The notes below the pieces were generated by a model. That model was not told the origin of the DNA. It did no database searches and saw nothing but the letters and a program-made list of their open reading frames with translations. Source: CAWJNF01 sp963844235 (GTDB lineage Bacteria; Actinomycetota; Thermoleophilia; Gaiellales; Gaiellaceae). From it: a DNA stretch of 64,000 nucleotides. Positions 7,967 through 17,331 of this stretch are shown piece after piece. Both the position numbers and the translations under genes were made by a program. The first letter of the stretch is position 1. Every line of letters starts with the position of its first letter. The stretch is taken from assembly GCA_963844235.1 (NCBI GenBank), contig CAWJNF010000003.1, forward strand, positions 226,017-290,016, written 5' to 3'.

Positions 7967-9171
7967 TCGGCCTCCCACATGAGCGACTCGTCCCCGATCG
8001 TGACCTCGGCGCCGGGCTTCACGCCCGCGGATCGCAACGCCGCTTCGATCTCGGCCCGTGGCACCGAGCCCAGGTCGCGACCCGTGACGACGTAGCCGCG
8101 GTCGGTCCTCAGCACGCGGAAGGCCCGACGTCGCGGGGCGGCCGGTCGGTAGACGAGGAAATCGGCGAGCTCCGCAGCCGCGCCCGGCTCCTCAGGGACG
8201 GCCGCCGGAACCGCATCGAAGAGAGCCTGCTTCAGCTCGGGGATGCCCTCGCCGGTTACCGCCGAGGTGCGAAGGACGGCCAGTATGCGGGGGTCGGCGA
8301 CGTCGAAGGACAAGGCGGAGCCGACCAGGTCGACCTTGTTCAGCACCACGATCTGAGGCCGCTCCGCGAGCCCGGCGTCGTAGGCGACGAGCTCCTGGTC
8401 GATCGTGTTGAAGCGGTCCTCGGTTCCCTCCTCGCTCGCGTCGATCACGTGGACGAGCAGCCGTGCGCGCTCGAGATGGGCGAGGAACTCGTCGCCCAGC
8501 CCCACACCCCGGCTCGCCCCCTCCAGCAGACCCGGCACGTCGGCCAGCACGAGCTGCGCCCCGGCGGGGTCCTCGACGGTGCCGAGAACAGGTGAGAGCG
8601 TCGTGAACGGGTACTCGGCGACCTTGGGCACCGCGTTGGAGACGCAGCGCAGCAGCGAGGACTTGCCGGCGTTCGGGTACCCGAGCAGGGCGGCGTCAGC
8701 GAGCAGCTTGAGGTGGAGCTCGAGCTCGACGTCGTCGCCGGGGAGACCCGGCTCGGCGATACGCGGCGCCTGGCGGGTCGGGCTCGTGAAACGCCGGTTG
8801 CCCGCGCCGCCGCGGCCTCCCCCGGCCACGACGACCCGCGCGCCGGGATGAGCAAGATCGGCGAGGAGAGCGCCGTCCGCGTCGAGAATCTGGGTGCCGA
8901 CGGGCACGGCGAGCACGACGTCCTCGCCGTCGGCGCCTCGGCGGCCGCCCCCCTCGCCGTGACGGCCGCGCCCGGCGGCGAAGCGGCTCCTCCCTCTGAA
9001 GCGGCCAAGATCGCGCAGGCCGCCATCCGCGATGACGACGACGTCTCCGCCGTGGCCGCCGTCGCCGCCGTCGGGACCGCCCCTGGGGACGTACTTCTCC
9101 CGACGGAAGCTGATGGCGCCGTTGCCGCCGCGGCCGCCGCGAGCGACGATGCGTGCGCGATCCTGAAACAT
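7963..9171 (-). CDS. obgE: GTPase Obg/CgtA
   Basis: Obg is a ribosome-associated GTPase involved in 50S maturation and the stringent response. The 402-residue protein has the glycine-rich Obg fold at the N terminus (MFQDRARIVARGGRGGNG), a G domain with G1 GYPNAGKSSL, G3 DVPGL and G4 NKVDLV, and a C-terminal OCT domain (AFRVLRTDRGYVVTG to the end). The ATG at 9171 is chosen because the Obg fold begins there; upstream in-frame codons show no homology. It lies between rpmA and nadD in a conserved order. Confidence 0.96.
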   Translation of the reverse strand: MFQDRARIVARGGRGGNGAISFRREKYVPRGGPDGGDGGHGGDVVVIADGGLRDLGRFRGRSRFAAGRGRHGEGGGRRGADGEDVVLAVPVGTQILDADGALLADLAHPGARVVVAGGGRGGAGNRRFTSPTRQAPRIAEPGLPGDDVELELHLKLLADAALLGYPNAGKSSLLRCVSNAVPKVAEYPFTTLSPVLGTVEDPAGAQLVLADVPGLLEGASRGVGLGDEFLAHLERARLLVHVIDASEEGTEDRFNTIDQELVAYDAGLAERPQIVVLNKVDLVGSALSFDVADPRILAVLRTSAVTGEGIPELKQALFDAVPAAVPEEPGAAAELADFLVYRPAAPRRRAFRVLRTDRGYVVTGRDLGSVPRAEIEAALRSAGVKPGAEVTIGDESLMWEAE

Positions 9172-9208
9172 GGACGCAGGGCCGGCCGGCCCTGTCGGAG
9201 CCTGACGG

Positions 9209-9460
9209 CTAGGGACCGACGACCGAGATCGTCCGGCGCGCGCCGCTGGCGGCGAAGTCGACCCGCCCGTCGCGCGTTGCAAAGACGGTGTCGTCGCGAC
9301 CGATCGCGGCGCCGGCGCCGGCGCGGAAGCGGGTGCCACGCTGGCGCACGATGATCATCCCGGCCTTGACCTCCTGGCCGGCGAAGATCTTCACGCCGAG
9401 GCGCTGCGCCGCCGAGTCGCGCCCGTTGCGCGACGATCCGAGCCCCTTCTTGTGGGCCAT
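9209..9460 (-). CDS. rpmA: 50S ribosomal protein L27
   Basis: An 83-residue L27 beginning MAHKKGLGSSRNGRDS, followed by RLGVKIFAGQEVKAGMI and IIVRQRGTRF, the conserved body that sits near the peptidyl transferase centre. There is no cleavable N-terminal extension of the Firmicutes type: the first residues after Met are already the conserved AHKKG. AGGAGG precedes the ATG. Only 10 nt separate it from rplU, so the two are co-expressed, as in most bacteria. Confidence 0.98.
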   Translation of the reverse strand: MAHKKGLGSSRNGRDSAAQRLGVKIFAGQEVKAGMIIVRQRGTRFRAGAGAAIGRDDTVFATRDGRVDFAASGARRTISVVGP

Positions 9461-9470
9461 AGTCTCCTCC

Positions 9471-9935
9471 TTACTCCTCGGCGGCCTTCGCCTCGGCGGC
9501 CTTCGTCGTGCGCCTCCGCGATGGCTTCGGCTTGGCCTCCTCGGCCGAACTGGCCGTCGCCTCGACGGGCTCGGCGGGCTCCTTGGCGGCTGCCGCCTTC
9601 TTTGCACGCGACGGGCGGGCGGGCTTGGCGCCGATCGACTCGATCTCGATCTTCGACAGGCGCGCGCGGAAGCCGTTGCGACGCCGATACCCCGTGCGCC
9701 GCCTGTGCTTGCCGATGATGATCTTGTCGCCGAGAACATGCGCCACGACCCGGGCGGTGACCACGTTGCCCTTCACCTCGTCGGCGCCGAGCAGCGTCTC
9801 ACCGTCTCCGCCGAGAAGCAGCACGTCGGGCGTGAACGTCGCTCCCTCCTCGTGCGGCAGCCTGTCGACGAGCAGCCACTCGCCCTCTCGGACGCGGTGT
9901 TGCTTCCCACCGACGCTGATGATCGCGTACGCCAA
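9471..9935 (-). CDS. rplU: 50S ribosomal protein L21 with an Ala/Lys-rich C-terminal tail
   Basis: A 154-residue L21. The normal body spans residues 1-103: AYAIISVGGKQHRVREGEWL at the start, GDKIIIGKHRRRTGYRRRNG near the end. It is followed by about 50 residues rich in Ala, Lys, Pro and Glu, longer than the usual ~103-residue protein; such tails recur in GC-rich Actinomycetota. The TTG at 9935 is preceded by GGAG about 9 nt upstream and is the only start that fits. It is the first ribosomal gene after rne/rng, 58 nt downstream. Confidence 0.95.
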   Translation of the reverse strand: MAYAIISVGGKQHRVREGEWLLVDRLPHEEGATFTPDVLLLGGDGETLLGADEVKGNVVTARVVAHVLGDKIIIGKHRRRTGYRRRNGFRARLSKIEIESIGAKPARPSRAKKAAAAKEPAEPVEATASSAEEAKPKPSRRRTTKAAEAKAAEE

Positions 9936-9993
9936 AGTCGTCTCCAACCGTAGAAACGGCGGGCACGGGGCCCGCTCGACGGAACGATTGTAG

Positions 9994-12900
9994 CTACTCG
10001 GACAGGCTTCCGGTAACCGGCGCGGACCCGACCGAGACGTCTGTGTCCGAGGCGCCACTGACGGGGGCGCCGTCGTCCGCCGACGCGCTCTCGACCGTGG
10101 GCCGGCGCCGGCCGCGGCCGCCGCGGGTGCCACGACGCGCCCGCTTGGGAGCGGCCGCGGGCTCCCCGTCCGCGGTTTCCTCGCCTCCGGCCACGACCAC
10201 CGGGGGTGGTGGGTCGGCTGGTGTGTCCGGCGCCTCCGACGCCCCTGCCTCCGCGACAGGCTTGCGTCCGCGACCGCCGCGCGTGCCTCGATGGGTGCGC
10301 TTCTTCGCAGCCGCGCCGTCCGGCGACGGCTCGCCCGCCTCGCCGTTTGGCGAGTCGGCGGAAGCCGTCGCGGCGCTCCCAGCCTCACTGGCCTGAGATC
10401 CGACGTCGACGTGCTCGGCCCCGGCCACGTCGGCGGCCGAGACGAGCTGCGTCGGCTTCTTCCTCCCACGGCCCCCCCGAGTGCCCCGCCGCGTCTTCTT
10501 CTTCGGCGCCTCGGCTCCTGCCGCAGACTCGTCTGCCGGATCGCCGGCGGACACGTCCTCGGCAATCGCCGCGGCCTTCGCGGTCTTGCGGACCGGGCGC
10601 GCTCCGGCTCCAACGGAGTCGGCCGCTTCGGGAACAGGCTGGAGCTCGGGGTCGGCCGCTTCGGGAACGGGCTGGAGCTCGGTCTCCGCGCCGTCGGACG
10701 TCGCGGCGACCTGTGCCGGCTTCTTCCTCCCGCGGCCCCCGCGTGTCCCGCGCCGCGTCTTCTTCTTCGGCGCCTCCCCGTCAGCCGTTGCGAGCTCCCC
10801 GGCCGCCTGACCGTCCGACGCGGCATCCACGGTCTGTTCGAAGGCCGGATGGGATCCGGCCCCGACACTCTCGGACGCCGCATCGGTCGGGGCGGCGGCC
10901 GGCTTCTTGCGAGCGCGGCCGGTGCCCGTCGCGCGCCGGGTCTTCGGCTTCGCCGGAATGGGAGCCTCGGCGTCGGTTTCCTCGGCGAGGACGCCGGCCT
11001 CCACCGGGGCCTCGACGTCCTCGAGGGAGGCGACCACGGCGTAGGCGGCGGTGCGCGTTGCCCGCTCGATGCGGGCGCGCACGGTCTTGCCCACCTGGCC
11101 CCCCGCTCCGGCGACCGAGACGACGTACCCGTCGAGGCGTGCGATGGCGTCCTCGGGATGCCGTAGATGACGCTCGACGAGCCGGAGATCGAGCTCCTGT
11201 CCGGCGCTGACGGGCAGCGCCTGCGGCTCGATCTCGGCCGCCGTGCCCTCGCGGAGCACTCGGAGATGATCCGGGGGAAGGTCGTCGCGCGTCTCGAACG
11301 CGAACAGCTTGCCCGTCTCGCTCTCGAGCTCCGAGAGCCGGGAGCCGGCGGGGCCGATGAGAATCCCCGCGACCGGGGAGGCGAGCTCGACCTGGATGGC
11401 TTCCGCGCGCGACTTCGCTGCCAGGCGGCGGAGGTTCCGCTCGGTCTCGACCGCGTACGTCTCCTCCGAGACGACTATGCCGTTGCCCGCGCAAATGGGG
11501 CAGCGCGTCGTCAGGATCTCGCGCGGACCGTCCGTGACGTTCTGCCGGGTCATCTCGACGAGGCCGAGCGGCGAGATCTCGACCACGTATGTCTTGGTGC
11601 GATCGCGCTCGAGCTCGAGTCGCAGCGCCTCCTCCACCTCCTGGCGGTTTTTCGGGTTCGCCATGTCGATGAAGTCGATGACGATGATGCCCCCGATGTC
11701 GCGGAGGCGCAGCTGACGCACGATCTCCTTCGCGGCCTCGAGGTTGTTCTTCGTGATCGTGTCCTCGAGCCGGGCGCCGGAGGTCTTGCCGCGGGCGCCG
11801 ACGAAGCGGCCGGTGTTCACGTCGATGACGGTGAACGCCTCCGCGTAGTCGAACACGAGGTAGCCGCCGGACGGCAGGTCGACGCGGCGCTCGAGGGTCG
11901 AGCGGACGGCGGCGTCGACCCCGGAGGTCTCCATGAGACGCTCGGCTCCCTGATGCCACTCGACCTTCGAGGCGAGCTCCGGGGACGTCCGTTTGAGGTA
12001 GCTCACGATGCGACGGTAGGTCCGTTCGTGCTCGACGCCGAGGCCTTCGAAGTCGTCGGTGAAGAGGTCGCGGACGACGCGCAGCGGTAGCTCCGCCTCG
12101 CGGTAGACGAGCGTGGGCGCGGTTGCCCGTGAAGCCCGACCCAGCACCGTCGACCAGAGCTTCTGCAGGAACGCGAGGTCTCCGGCGAGCTCTGCGTCCG
12201 ATGCGCCTTCCGCGGCCGTCCGCACGATGATCCCGCCCTCCGGCAGCTCGAGCCCCTTGCAGATGCCCTTCAGGCGGTCTCGCTCGTCGTCGTCCAGACG
12301 GCGCGAGACGCCGATACCGTCGCCGTACGGCGTGTAGACGATGAAGCGGCCCGGCAGCGACACCTCAGTCGTGAGCCGTGCGCCCTTCGTGCCCATCGGG
12401 TCCTTCGTCGCCTGGACGATCACCTCCTGGCCGCGGGAGATGATGTCCTGGATACGGCGCCCGTGGCGCTTGCCCTCGAGCTCGGGGACGACGATCTCGT
12501 CGACGTAGAGGAAGCCGTTCTTCTCGAGGCCGATCTCGACGAAGGAGGCCTCCATCCCCGGCAGGACGTTGTCGACGACGCCCTTGTAGATGTTGCCGGC
12601 GATCGAGCGTCGGCCGGGCCGCTCCAGGTAGACCTCGACAACCTGGTCATCCTCGAGCACGGCCACGCGCTGCTCGCCGACGTCGATCGAGATCAACATC
12701 TGCTTTCGCAGGGCAGGCAGCGACGACCGGCGCGGTGTCTCGCCCCTCCTCCGGCGCTTCGGCCCGTCGGCCTTCGCGGCAGCCGGCTTTGCCGCCGTGG
12801 CCTTTCGCGCCGCCGGCTCCTTGGCGGGCGCGTCGGCCGGCTTCCGTCCTTTCGCGGTGGCGGCCTTCGCCGGCGCCGGGCGCGCGCGCTTAGGCGTCTC

Positions 12901-13158
12901 GGGTGGCGCCGCATCCTCGGCGCTCACCGCCGCATCGGTCTTCGTGCGTCCGCTCCCGCCACGTGAGCCACGGCGGCGCGGCTTGGCCGGCGCGTCAGAG
13001 CTCTCGGGCTCCGGCAGCGCCTCCCTCGCCTCCGGCCCTACTGTCTCCGGCCCTACTTCTTCCCGCGCGTCCGGGGCCGGCGCCTTCTCGGCTGCCTGCG
13101 CCTCCCGGAGCAGCGTGCGGCGAAACCACGATGCCACAAATCCCTCCTGCCTGGCCAC
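9994..13158 (-). CDS. Ribonuclease E/G with Arg/Gly-rich repeat tail
   Basis: A 1054-residue RNase E/G-family endoribonuclease for rRNA/mRNA processing. Residues 1-150 are a low-complexity Lys/Arg/Ala/Glu arm. The catalytic core starts at MLISIDVGEQ (about residue 154), with an S1 domain (SIAGNIYKGVVDNVLPGMEASFVEIG), the DNase I-like site FTVIDVNTGRF and IIVIDFIDM with its Mg-binding Asp residues, and the Zn-link TTRCPICAGNG (about 553). A TRAM-like segment lies at about 660-720. The last 330 residues hold four copies of RRGTRGGRGR (one as HRGTRGGRGR) in basic patches separated by acidic linkers, and a tandem ELQPVPEAAD repeat. It heads the ribosomal operon. Confidence 0.93.
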   Translation of the reverse strand: MARQEGFVASWFRRTLLREAQAAEKAPAPDAREEVGPETVGPEAREALPEPESSDAPAKPRRRGSRGGSGRTKTDAAVSAEDAAPPETPKRARPAPAKAATAKGRKPADAPAKEPAARKATAAKPAAAKADGPKRRRRGETPRRSSLPALRKQMLISIDVGEQRVAVLEDDQVVEVYLERPGRRSIAGNIYKGVVDNVLPGMEASFVEIGLEKNGFLYVDEIVVPELEGKRHGRRIQDIISRGQEVIVQATKDPMGTKGARLTTEVSLPGRFIVYTPYGDGIGVSRRLDDDERDRLKGICKGLELPEGGIIVRTAAEGASDAELAGDLAFLQKLWSTVLGRASRATAPTLVYREAELPLRVVRDLFTDDFEGLGVEHERTYRRIVSYLKRTSPELASKVEWHQGAERLMETSGVDAAVRSTLERRVDLPSGGYLVFDYAEAFTVIDVNTGRFVGARGKTSGARLEDTITKNNLEAAKEIVRQLRLRDIGGIIVIDFIDMANPKNRQEVEEALRLELERDRTKTYVVEISPLGLVEMTRQNVTDGPREILTTRCPICAGNGIVVSEETYAVETERNLRRLAAKSRAEAIQVELASPVAGILIGPAGSRLSELESETGKLFAFETRDDLPPDHLRVLREGTAAEIEPQALPVSAGQELDLRLVERHLRHPEDAIARLDGYVVSVAGAGGQVGKTVRARIERATRTAAYAVVASLEDVEAPVEAGVLAEETDAEAPIPAKPKTRRATGTGRARKKPAAAPTDAASESVGAGSHPAFEQTVDAASDGQAAGELATADGEAPKKKTRRGTRGGRGRKKPAQVAATSDGAETELQPVPEAADPELQPVPEAADSVGAGARPVRKTAKAAAIAEDVSAGDPADESAAGAEAPKKKTRRGTRGGRGRKKPTQLVSAADVAGAEHVDVGSQASEAGSAATASADSPNGEAGEPSPDGAAAKKRTHRGTRGGRGRKPVAEAGASEAPDTPADPPPPVVVAGGEETADGEPAAAPKRARRGTRGGRGRRRPTVESASADDGAPVSGASDTDVSVGSAPVTGSLSE

Positions 13159-13289
13159 GGCCGGAGAAGGAAACGGTTGCGCGTCGTGCGTTCCCCGGCT
13201 GCATGGCGTTGGTCGTCATCGGACAGTCCCGCCGAGCTCCCGCTCGCCCGATCCGGGCCGGTGCGCTCGGCTTCTGACAACAGAGCGTA

Positions 13290-14126
13290 TCAGCGGGCTC
13301 CACCGGAGCCGTCCCGGGCTCCCCGGCCGAGCCGCAAGCCGACTTCGCCGAGAGCCCGCGCGCCCGCGTAGGCGACCGCCGACCGAATCGCGAAGGCCGG
13401 CAGCGGCAGCCGGTCGGCCAGCCCCTTGTTCAGCGCCCGAAGGGCGAGTCCGGCGACCAGGGGCCCGACGGCCGCAGCGACCTGGACCTTCCGGAGATCT
13501 CGGCCCTGAGTGACCGCGAGGCGCAGTCCCATACGGATCTCGACCAGCGCCAGCGCCGGCAGGTCGGGGCCGGGAAACCGGCTCGACAGCGCCGCCAGCG
13601 CGGCCGTTCGCTTCGCGCCCTCCTCGACGACGACTTTCCCCACCCCGCTGCGCAGCGCCGGCAGTTGCCGGGCAAGCCCGGGAGCGGCAGCCGGAGCTCG
13701 AAGCGCGATCCTCCTGGCGACGGCGTCGCACGCCTCCGGCCCCAGCGCCGCCGCACGGACCACGTCGGTGGCCCGCACGTACGGGAGGACCCCCTCGCCC
13801 TCGGGCTCGCCGAGGCGAAGGCACACGATCGGGATCGCCTGCCGGTCAGCCCGCTGCAGCGCGCGTTCGTCGGTCGAGGTGGCCCGGCCCCTGATCACGT
13901 AGACGAGCGCCGGGCTGCCGGCAAGCTCGTGGTCCTCGAGATCGAGGATGCTGACCCGGCGCACGAGCTCGAGGTCGCCGTCCGCGGCCAGCAGCTGCTG
14001 GAGCTGGAGCGTGACCGACGGCGGCCCGGAAACGAGGATCGGCAGGCCCTCGTCCTCACCCGCTACCTCGCGGGTGAGCCCCGGCAGGCCCGTCAGAACG
14101 CGAGCGACGTCGGGAGCCGGGCTCAC
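13290..14126 (-). CDS. Hypothetical protein downstream of rodA
   Basis: A 278-residue protein I cannot assign with confidence. The N-terminal third contains PILVSGPPSVTLQLQQLLAA and ALVYVIRGRATSTDE, resembling a Rossmann-like or degenerate GTPase-type fold. The C-terminal third has small-residue-rich helices (VAAAVGPLVAGLALRALN and FAIRSAVAYAGARALGEVGL) that may lie at a membrane, somewhat like DUF697 proteins. The GTG at 14126 overlaps the rodA stop as GTGA, so it is translated with the shape cluster. Its position suggests a role in the cell envelope, but that is inference only. Confidence 0.6.
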   Translation of the reverse strand: MSPAPDVARVLTGLPGLTREVAGEDEGLPILVSGPPSVTLQLQQLLAADGDLELVRRVSILDLEDHELAGSPALVYVIRGRATSTDERALQRADRQAIPIVCLRLGEPEGEGVLPYVRATDVVRAAALGPEACDAVARRIALRAPAAAPGLARQLPALRSGVGKVVVEEGAKRTAALAALSSRFPGPDLPALALVEIRMGLRLAVTQGRDLRKVQVAAAVGPLVAGLALRALNKGLADRLPLPAFAIRSAVAYAGARALGEVGLRLGRGARDGSGGAR

Positions 14127-15316
14127 CAGCGCCGTCCGGCTAGCTGCCCGCGCGCGTGGATCGCCTGGAGCACGCCGACGAGCGCGAGCGACGTGATCAT
14201 GGAGCTGCCGCCGTAGGAGACGAACGGAAGCGGGATGCCGGTGATCGGCGCGATGCCGATGTTCATGCCGACGTTGAGGAAGATCTGGAAGAGGAACGCG
14301 GCCACGATGGCGCCGGCCACGGCCGCCCCGTACAGGCTGTCCGCCGTCGCGACCACCTTGATCCCTCGCCAGACCACGACGGCGTAGAGGAGGAGGAGCA
14401 CGGCTGCCCCGAGGAAGCCGCGTTGCTCGGCGAGCGAGGCGAAGATGAAGTCGGTCGAATGCTCGGGCAGGTAGTTGCCGCTGGTCTGCGTCGCCCCGGT
14501 CACGCCACGCCCGTCGAGGCCGCCCGCGCCGACGGCGGTGATCGCCTGGTTCGCGTTGTACGTCGTGCCGCTCGGGTCGGCGTCCGGGTCGAGAAAGCCG
14601 GTCAGACGGTCGACCTGGTACTCCTTGAGAACCTGTACGCCCGAGGACGGCAGGATCCAGAGCACGGCGACGGCGACGAGCGTCGCGGTCAGCGCCAGCG
14701 CGGTGAGGTAGGGCCAGCGGATGCCGCCGAACCACAGCACGCCGGCGAGCGCGGCGCAGTAGACGAGCGCGGTCCCGAAGTCGGGCTCGAAGAAGACGAG
14801 CAGCGCGGGTATGGCGACCAGGCCGATCGCGCCGAGCACCGTCCCGAGCTCGCTGGTTCGCTTTGCCCGGCCCGCGACGAAGCTTGCAAGGACGACGATC
14901 ATGACGAGCTTGCCGAGCTCGGAGGGCTGGAACTGGAACGCGCCGAGGTCGAACCACCGCCGCGACTCGCGGATCGTCGGCGCGGCGACGAGGACGCCGA
15001 CCAGAAGCAGGAGCAGCCCGATGTAGAGCGGGTAGCGAAGGCGCCTGTAGATCTCCGGGTTGATTGCGCTCGCCGCCGTGAACGCACCGACGCCGACCAC
15101 GACGAAGATCGCTTGCCGGACGACGAAGTACCCTGGATCGCCCGGCTGGTCGTCGTGAGTCACGGTCTGGAGGATCCAGAGCCCGTAGGCGACGAGGCCG
15201 GCGACAGCGGCGAGCAGGAGGTAGTCGAGGCGGCGCAGATACTCGCCGATCTCGGTGCCGAGCCCGCGGTGCGACTCGACCGAGGGGGTGCTCAGGATGC
15301 TGGGACGGGTGGCCAT
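14123..15316 (-). CDS. rodA: SEDS peptidoglycan glycosyltransferase RodA
   Basis: A 397-residue integral membrane protein of the SEDS (FtsW/RodA/SpoVE) family, which polymerises lipid II with a class B PBP during elongation. About ten hydrophobic segments are visible. Family signatures include FQPSELGKLVMIVVLA, FFEPDFGTALV (with the catalytic Asp region) and NIGIAPITGIPLPFVSYGGS near the C terminus. The ATG at 15316 shares one base with the mrdA stop, indicating coupling to its partner PBP, which supports RodA over FtsW. Confidence 0.95.
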   Translation of the reverse strand: MATRPSILSTPSVESHRGLGTEIGEYLRRLDYLLLAAVAGLVAYGLWILQTVTHDDQPGDPGYFVVRQAIFVVVGVGAFTAASAINPEIYRRLRYPLYIGLLLLLVGVLVAAPTIRESRRWFDLGAFQFQPSELGKLVMIVVLASFVAGRAKRTSELGTVLGAIGLVAIPALLVFFEPDFGTALVYCAALAGVLWFGGIRWPYLTALALTATLVAVAVLWILPSSGVQVLKEYQVDRLTGFLDPDADPSGTTYNANQAITAVGAGGLDGRGVTGATQTSGNYLPEHSTDFIFASLAEQRGFLGAAVLLLLYAVVVWRGIKVVATADSLYGAAVAGAIVAAFLFQIFLNVGMNIGIAPITGIPLPFVSYGGSSMITSLALVGVLQAIHARGQLAGRRW

Positions 15317-17331
15317 CAGTCCGAGTACACCTCTCCGTACTCGACGGGCGGCACCACGCCCCACCACTCAGCGAAGACCTCGAGCGCCGCGGGCGCCGCG
15401 ACCTCGCCTCCGTGGCCGCCGTTCTCGATCATGGCGCAGACGACCAGGGGGCGGCGGCCGGTCGTGAGCGCACCGGCAGCGTCGGTCGGACCGTAGCCGC
15501 AGAACCACGCCTGGTCGCGCAGCTGACGATCCCAGTCCTCCAGTCCGAGGTATCCCGGCGGTAGCTGGACGAACATCTCGGCCGTCCCGGTCTTGCCGGC
15601 CACGGACACCTCGTACCCGCCGAAGATCCCGTTCGCAGTCCCGTAGAGCTCGTGGGTAGCCTCGTAGAGACCCTCCTGCACGGAGCTGATCGCCCAGTCC
15701 GGTAGGCCGACCTCACGGGCCGGTGCCGGCTCGAAGCTGCGAAGCACCACCGGGGCCTCCTCGCGCGAGCCGGCCGGCTGCTCGATGTCCTCGACGAGAT
15801 GCGGATTGACGAGCTTGCCGCCGTTCGCGACGAGCGCGTAGAAGCGCGTGAGCTGCAGCGGCGTGACCGTCATGTGCCCCTGCCCGATCGCGAGCTGGAC
15901 CGAGTCGCCGCTCGTCCACTGCTGGTCGATCGGGTTCGCGTAGGTCCGCTTCAGCCACGCCGGCGTCGGCATGAGGCCGTCCTCCTCGGGGCCCAGCTCG
16001 AAGCCGGTGGGGCTCCCGAAGCCCATCTTGCGCGCCCAGGCCTGGAGCGGGCTGTTCTCGAGCTCGTAGAACCGGCTGCCGACGTCGTAGAAGTAGGTGT
16101 CGCACGAGCGCGCGAGCGCGGTCGTGAGCTCCATCGCCTCGTTCACGTACGGGTCCCAGTTCTTGAACGTCTGCCCGTCGATCACGCGCTGGCCGTCGCA
16201 CTGGAAGAACTCGGTCGGCGTGATCAGGTCGTCGGCGAGCGCGGCGAGCGCCGTGACCGGCTTGAAGGTGGAGCCGGCCGGGTACTCGCCCGCGACCGCG
16301 CGGTTCAGCGCCGGGAAGTTGAGCGCCTGCGCGCTCCTGCCGAAGACACGGTCGTACTTCTCCTGGCTCGGCACGCCGGCGAACACCGATGGGTCGTAGG
16401 TCGGGTTGGACGCCAGAGCGTACACCGCGCCGTCGAGGGGATCCATGGCCACGATGGCGCCGCCGTTCGCGGCCCAGTTGCCCGCCTCCCGAGCGAGCTC
16501 GATCCCGGTTCTGATGGCCTCTTCGGCCGCGCGCTGGAGCTCGGCGTCGATGGTCAGGCGCACGGCGTAGCCGGGCGTGGGGAGCTGGCTCGGGGACGGG
16601 GCGCTCGTCACCTCGTTGAGCGAGTTGACCCGGACCTGCCCGATCCCGGGCTCGCCGCGCAGGTAGGTGTCGTAGGCCCGCTCGATCCCGCCCTTGCCGA
16701 TCTTGTCGCCCCCCGCGTACCCCTCGCCGAGCCGTGCGAGCTCCTGCTCGTCTACCTCGCCGACGTAGCCGAGCACGTGGCTGGCGAGCGCCCCCTGCTC
16801 GTAGCGGCGAAGCTGGGTAGGGGCCACCTCGACTCCGGGGAAGTCGTTCTGGTGCTCGCGGATGTAGCTCGCCTTGTCGTCGTGGACGTACGTCTTGACC
16901 ACCACCGGCGTGAGCGGGTCGTCGCGGAGGGCTCTCACCTGACGGCGGATGTCCCTGGCCGGAACGTCCAGGAGCTCCGACAGCTCCACGATCACGTCGT
17001 CGAGGCGGCCGTCCGTGTAGGCGGGCCACAGCTGAACGACCGTGCCGGGGACGTTCGAGACGAGCACGACGCCGTTTCTGTCCACGATCGGGCCACGCGG
17101 CGGCTGGATGCGATACGTGCGGACCTGGTTGTCCCTGGCCGTCTCGAGGTACTGATCGCCGGAGATGACCTGGAGCGCCCAGAGCCGGAAGAAGAGGAGC
17201 GCGAAGAGGACGACGGCGACGACGCCGAGGATGGCGATGCGGGCCGCCGCCCGCGGCGTCAGGCGGTACGGCTCCTCGACCCGCGGGTCGCGCGGGAGGA
17301 AGCGCCGGCTCGGGGGCGACCATTCAGACAA
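15316..17331 (-). CDS. mrdA: Penicillin-binding protein 2 (elongation transpeptidase)
   Basis: A 671-residue class B PBP that cross-links peptidoglycan with RodA. It has a short cytoplasmic N terminus, one membrane helix (ARIAILGVVAVVLFALLFF), a dimerisation/pedestal domain, and the transpeptidase motifs SxxK in AGSTFKPV, SxD in SCDTYFYD and KTG in AGKTGTAE. The start is TTG at 17331, 8 nt inside the mreD end; an ATG at 17323 is in a different frame and gives an unrelated product. The first residues are MSEWSPPSRR. Confidence 0.96.
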   Translation of the reverse strand: MSEWSPPSRRFLPRDPRVEEPYRLTPRAAARIAILGVVAVVLFALLFFRLWALQVISGDQYLETARDNQVRTYRIQPPRGPIVDRNGVVLVSNVPGTVVQLWPAYTDGRLDDVIVELSELLDVPARDIRRQVRALRDDPLTPVVVKTYVHDDKASYIREHQNDFPGVEVAPTQLRRYEQGALASHVLGYVGEVDEQELARLGEGYAGGDKIGKGGIERAYDTYLRGEPGIGQVRVNSLNEVTSAPSPSQLPTPGYAVRLTIDAELQRAAEEAIRTGIELAREAGNWAANGGAIVAMDPLDGAVYALASNPTYDPSVFAGVPSQEKYDRVFGRSAQALNFPALNRAVAGEYPAGSTFKPVTALAALADDLITPTEFFQCDGQRVIDGQTFKNWDPYVNEAMELTTALARSCDTYFYDVGSRFYELENSPLQAWARKMGFGSPTGFELGPEEDGLMPTPAWLKRTYANPIDQQWTSGDSVQLAIGQGHMTVTPLQLTRFYALVANGGKLVNPHLVEDIEQPAGSREEAPVVLRSFEPAPAREVGLPDWAISSVQEGLYEATHELYGTANGIFGGYEVSVAGKTGTAEMFVQLPPGYLGLEDWDRQLRDQAWFCGYGPTDAAGALTTGRRPLVVCAMIENGGHGGEVAAPAALEVFAEWWGVVPPVEYGEVYSD

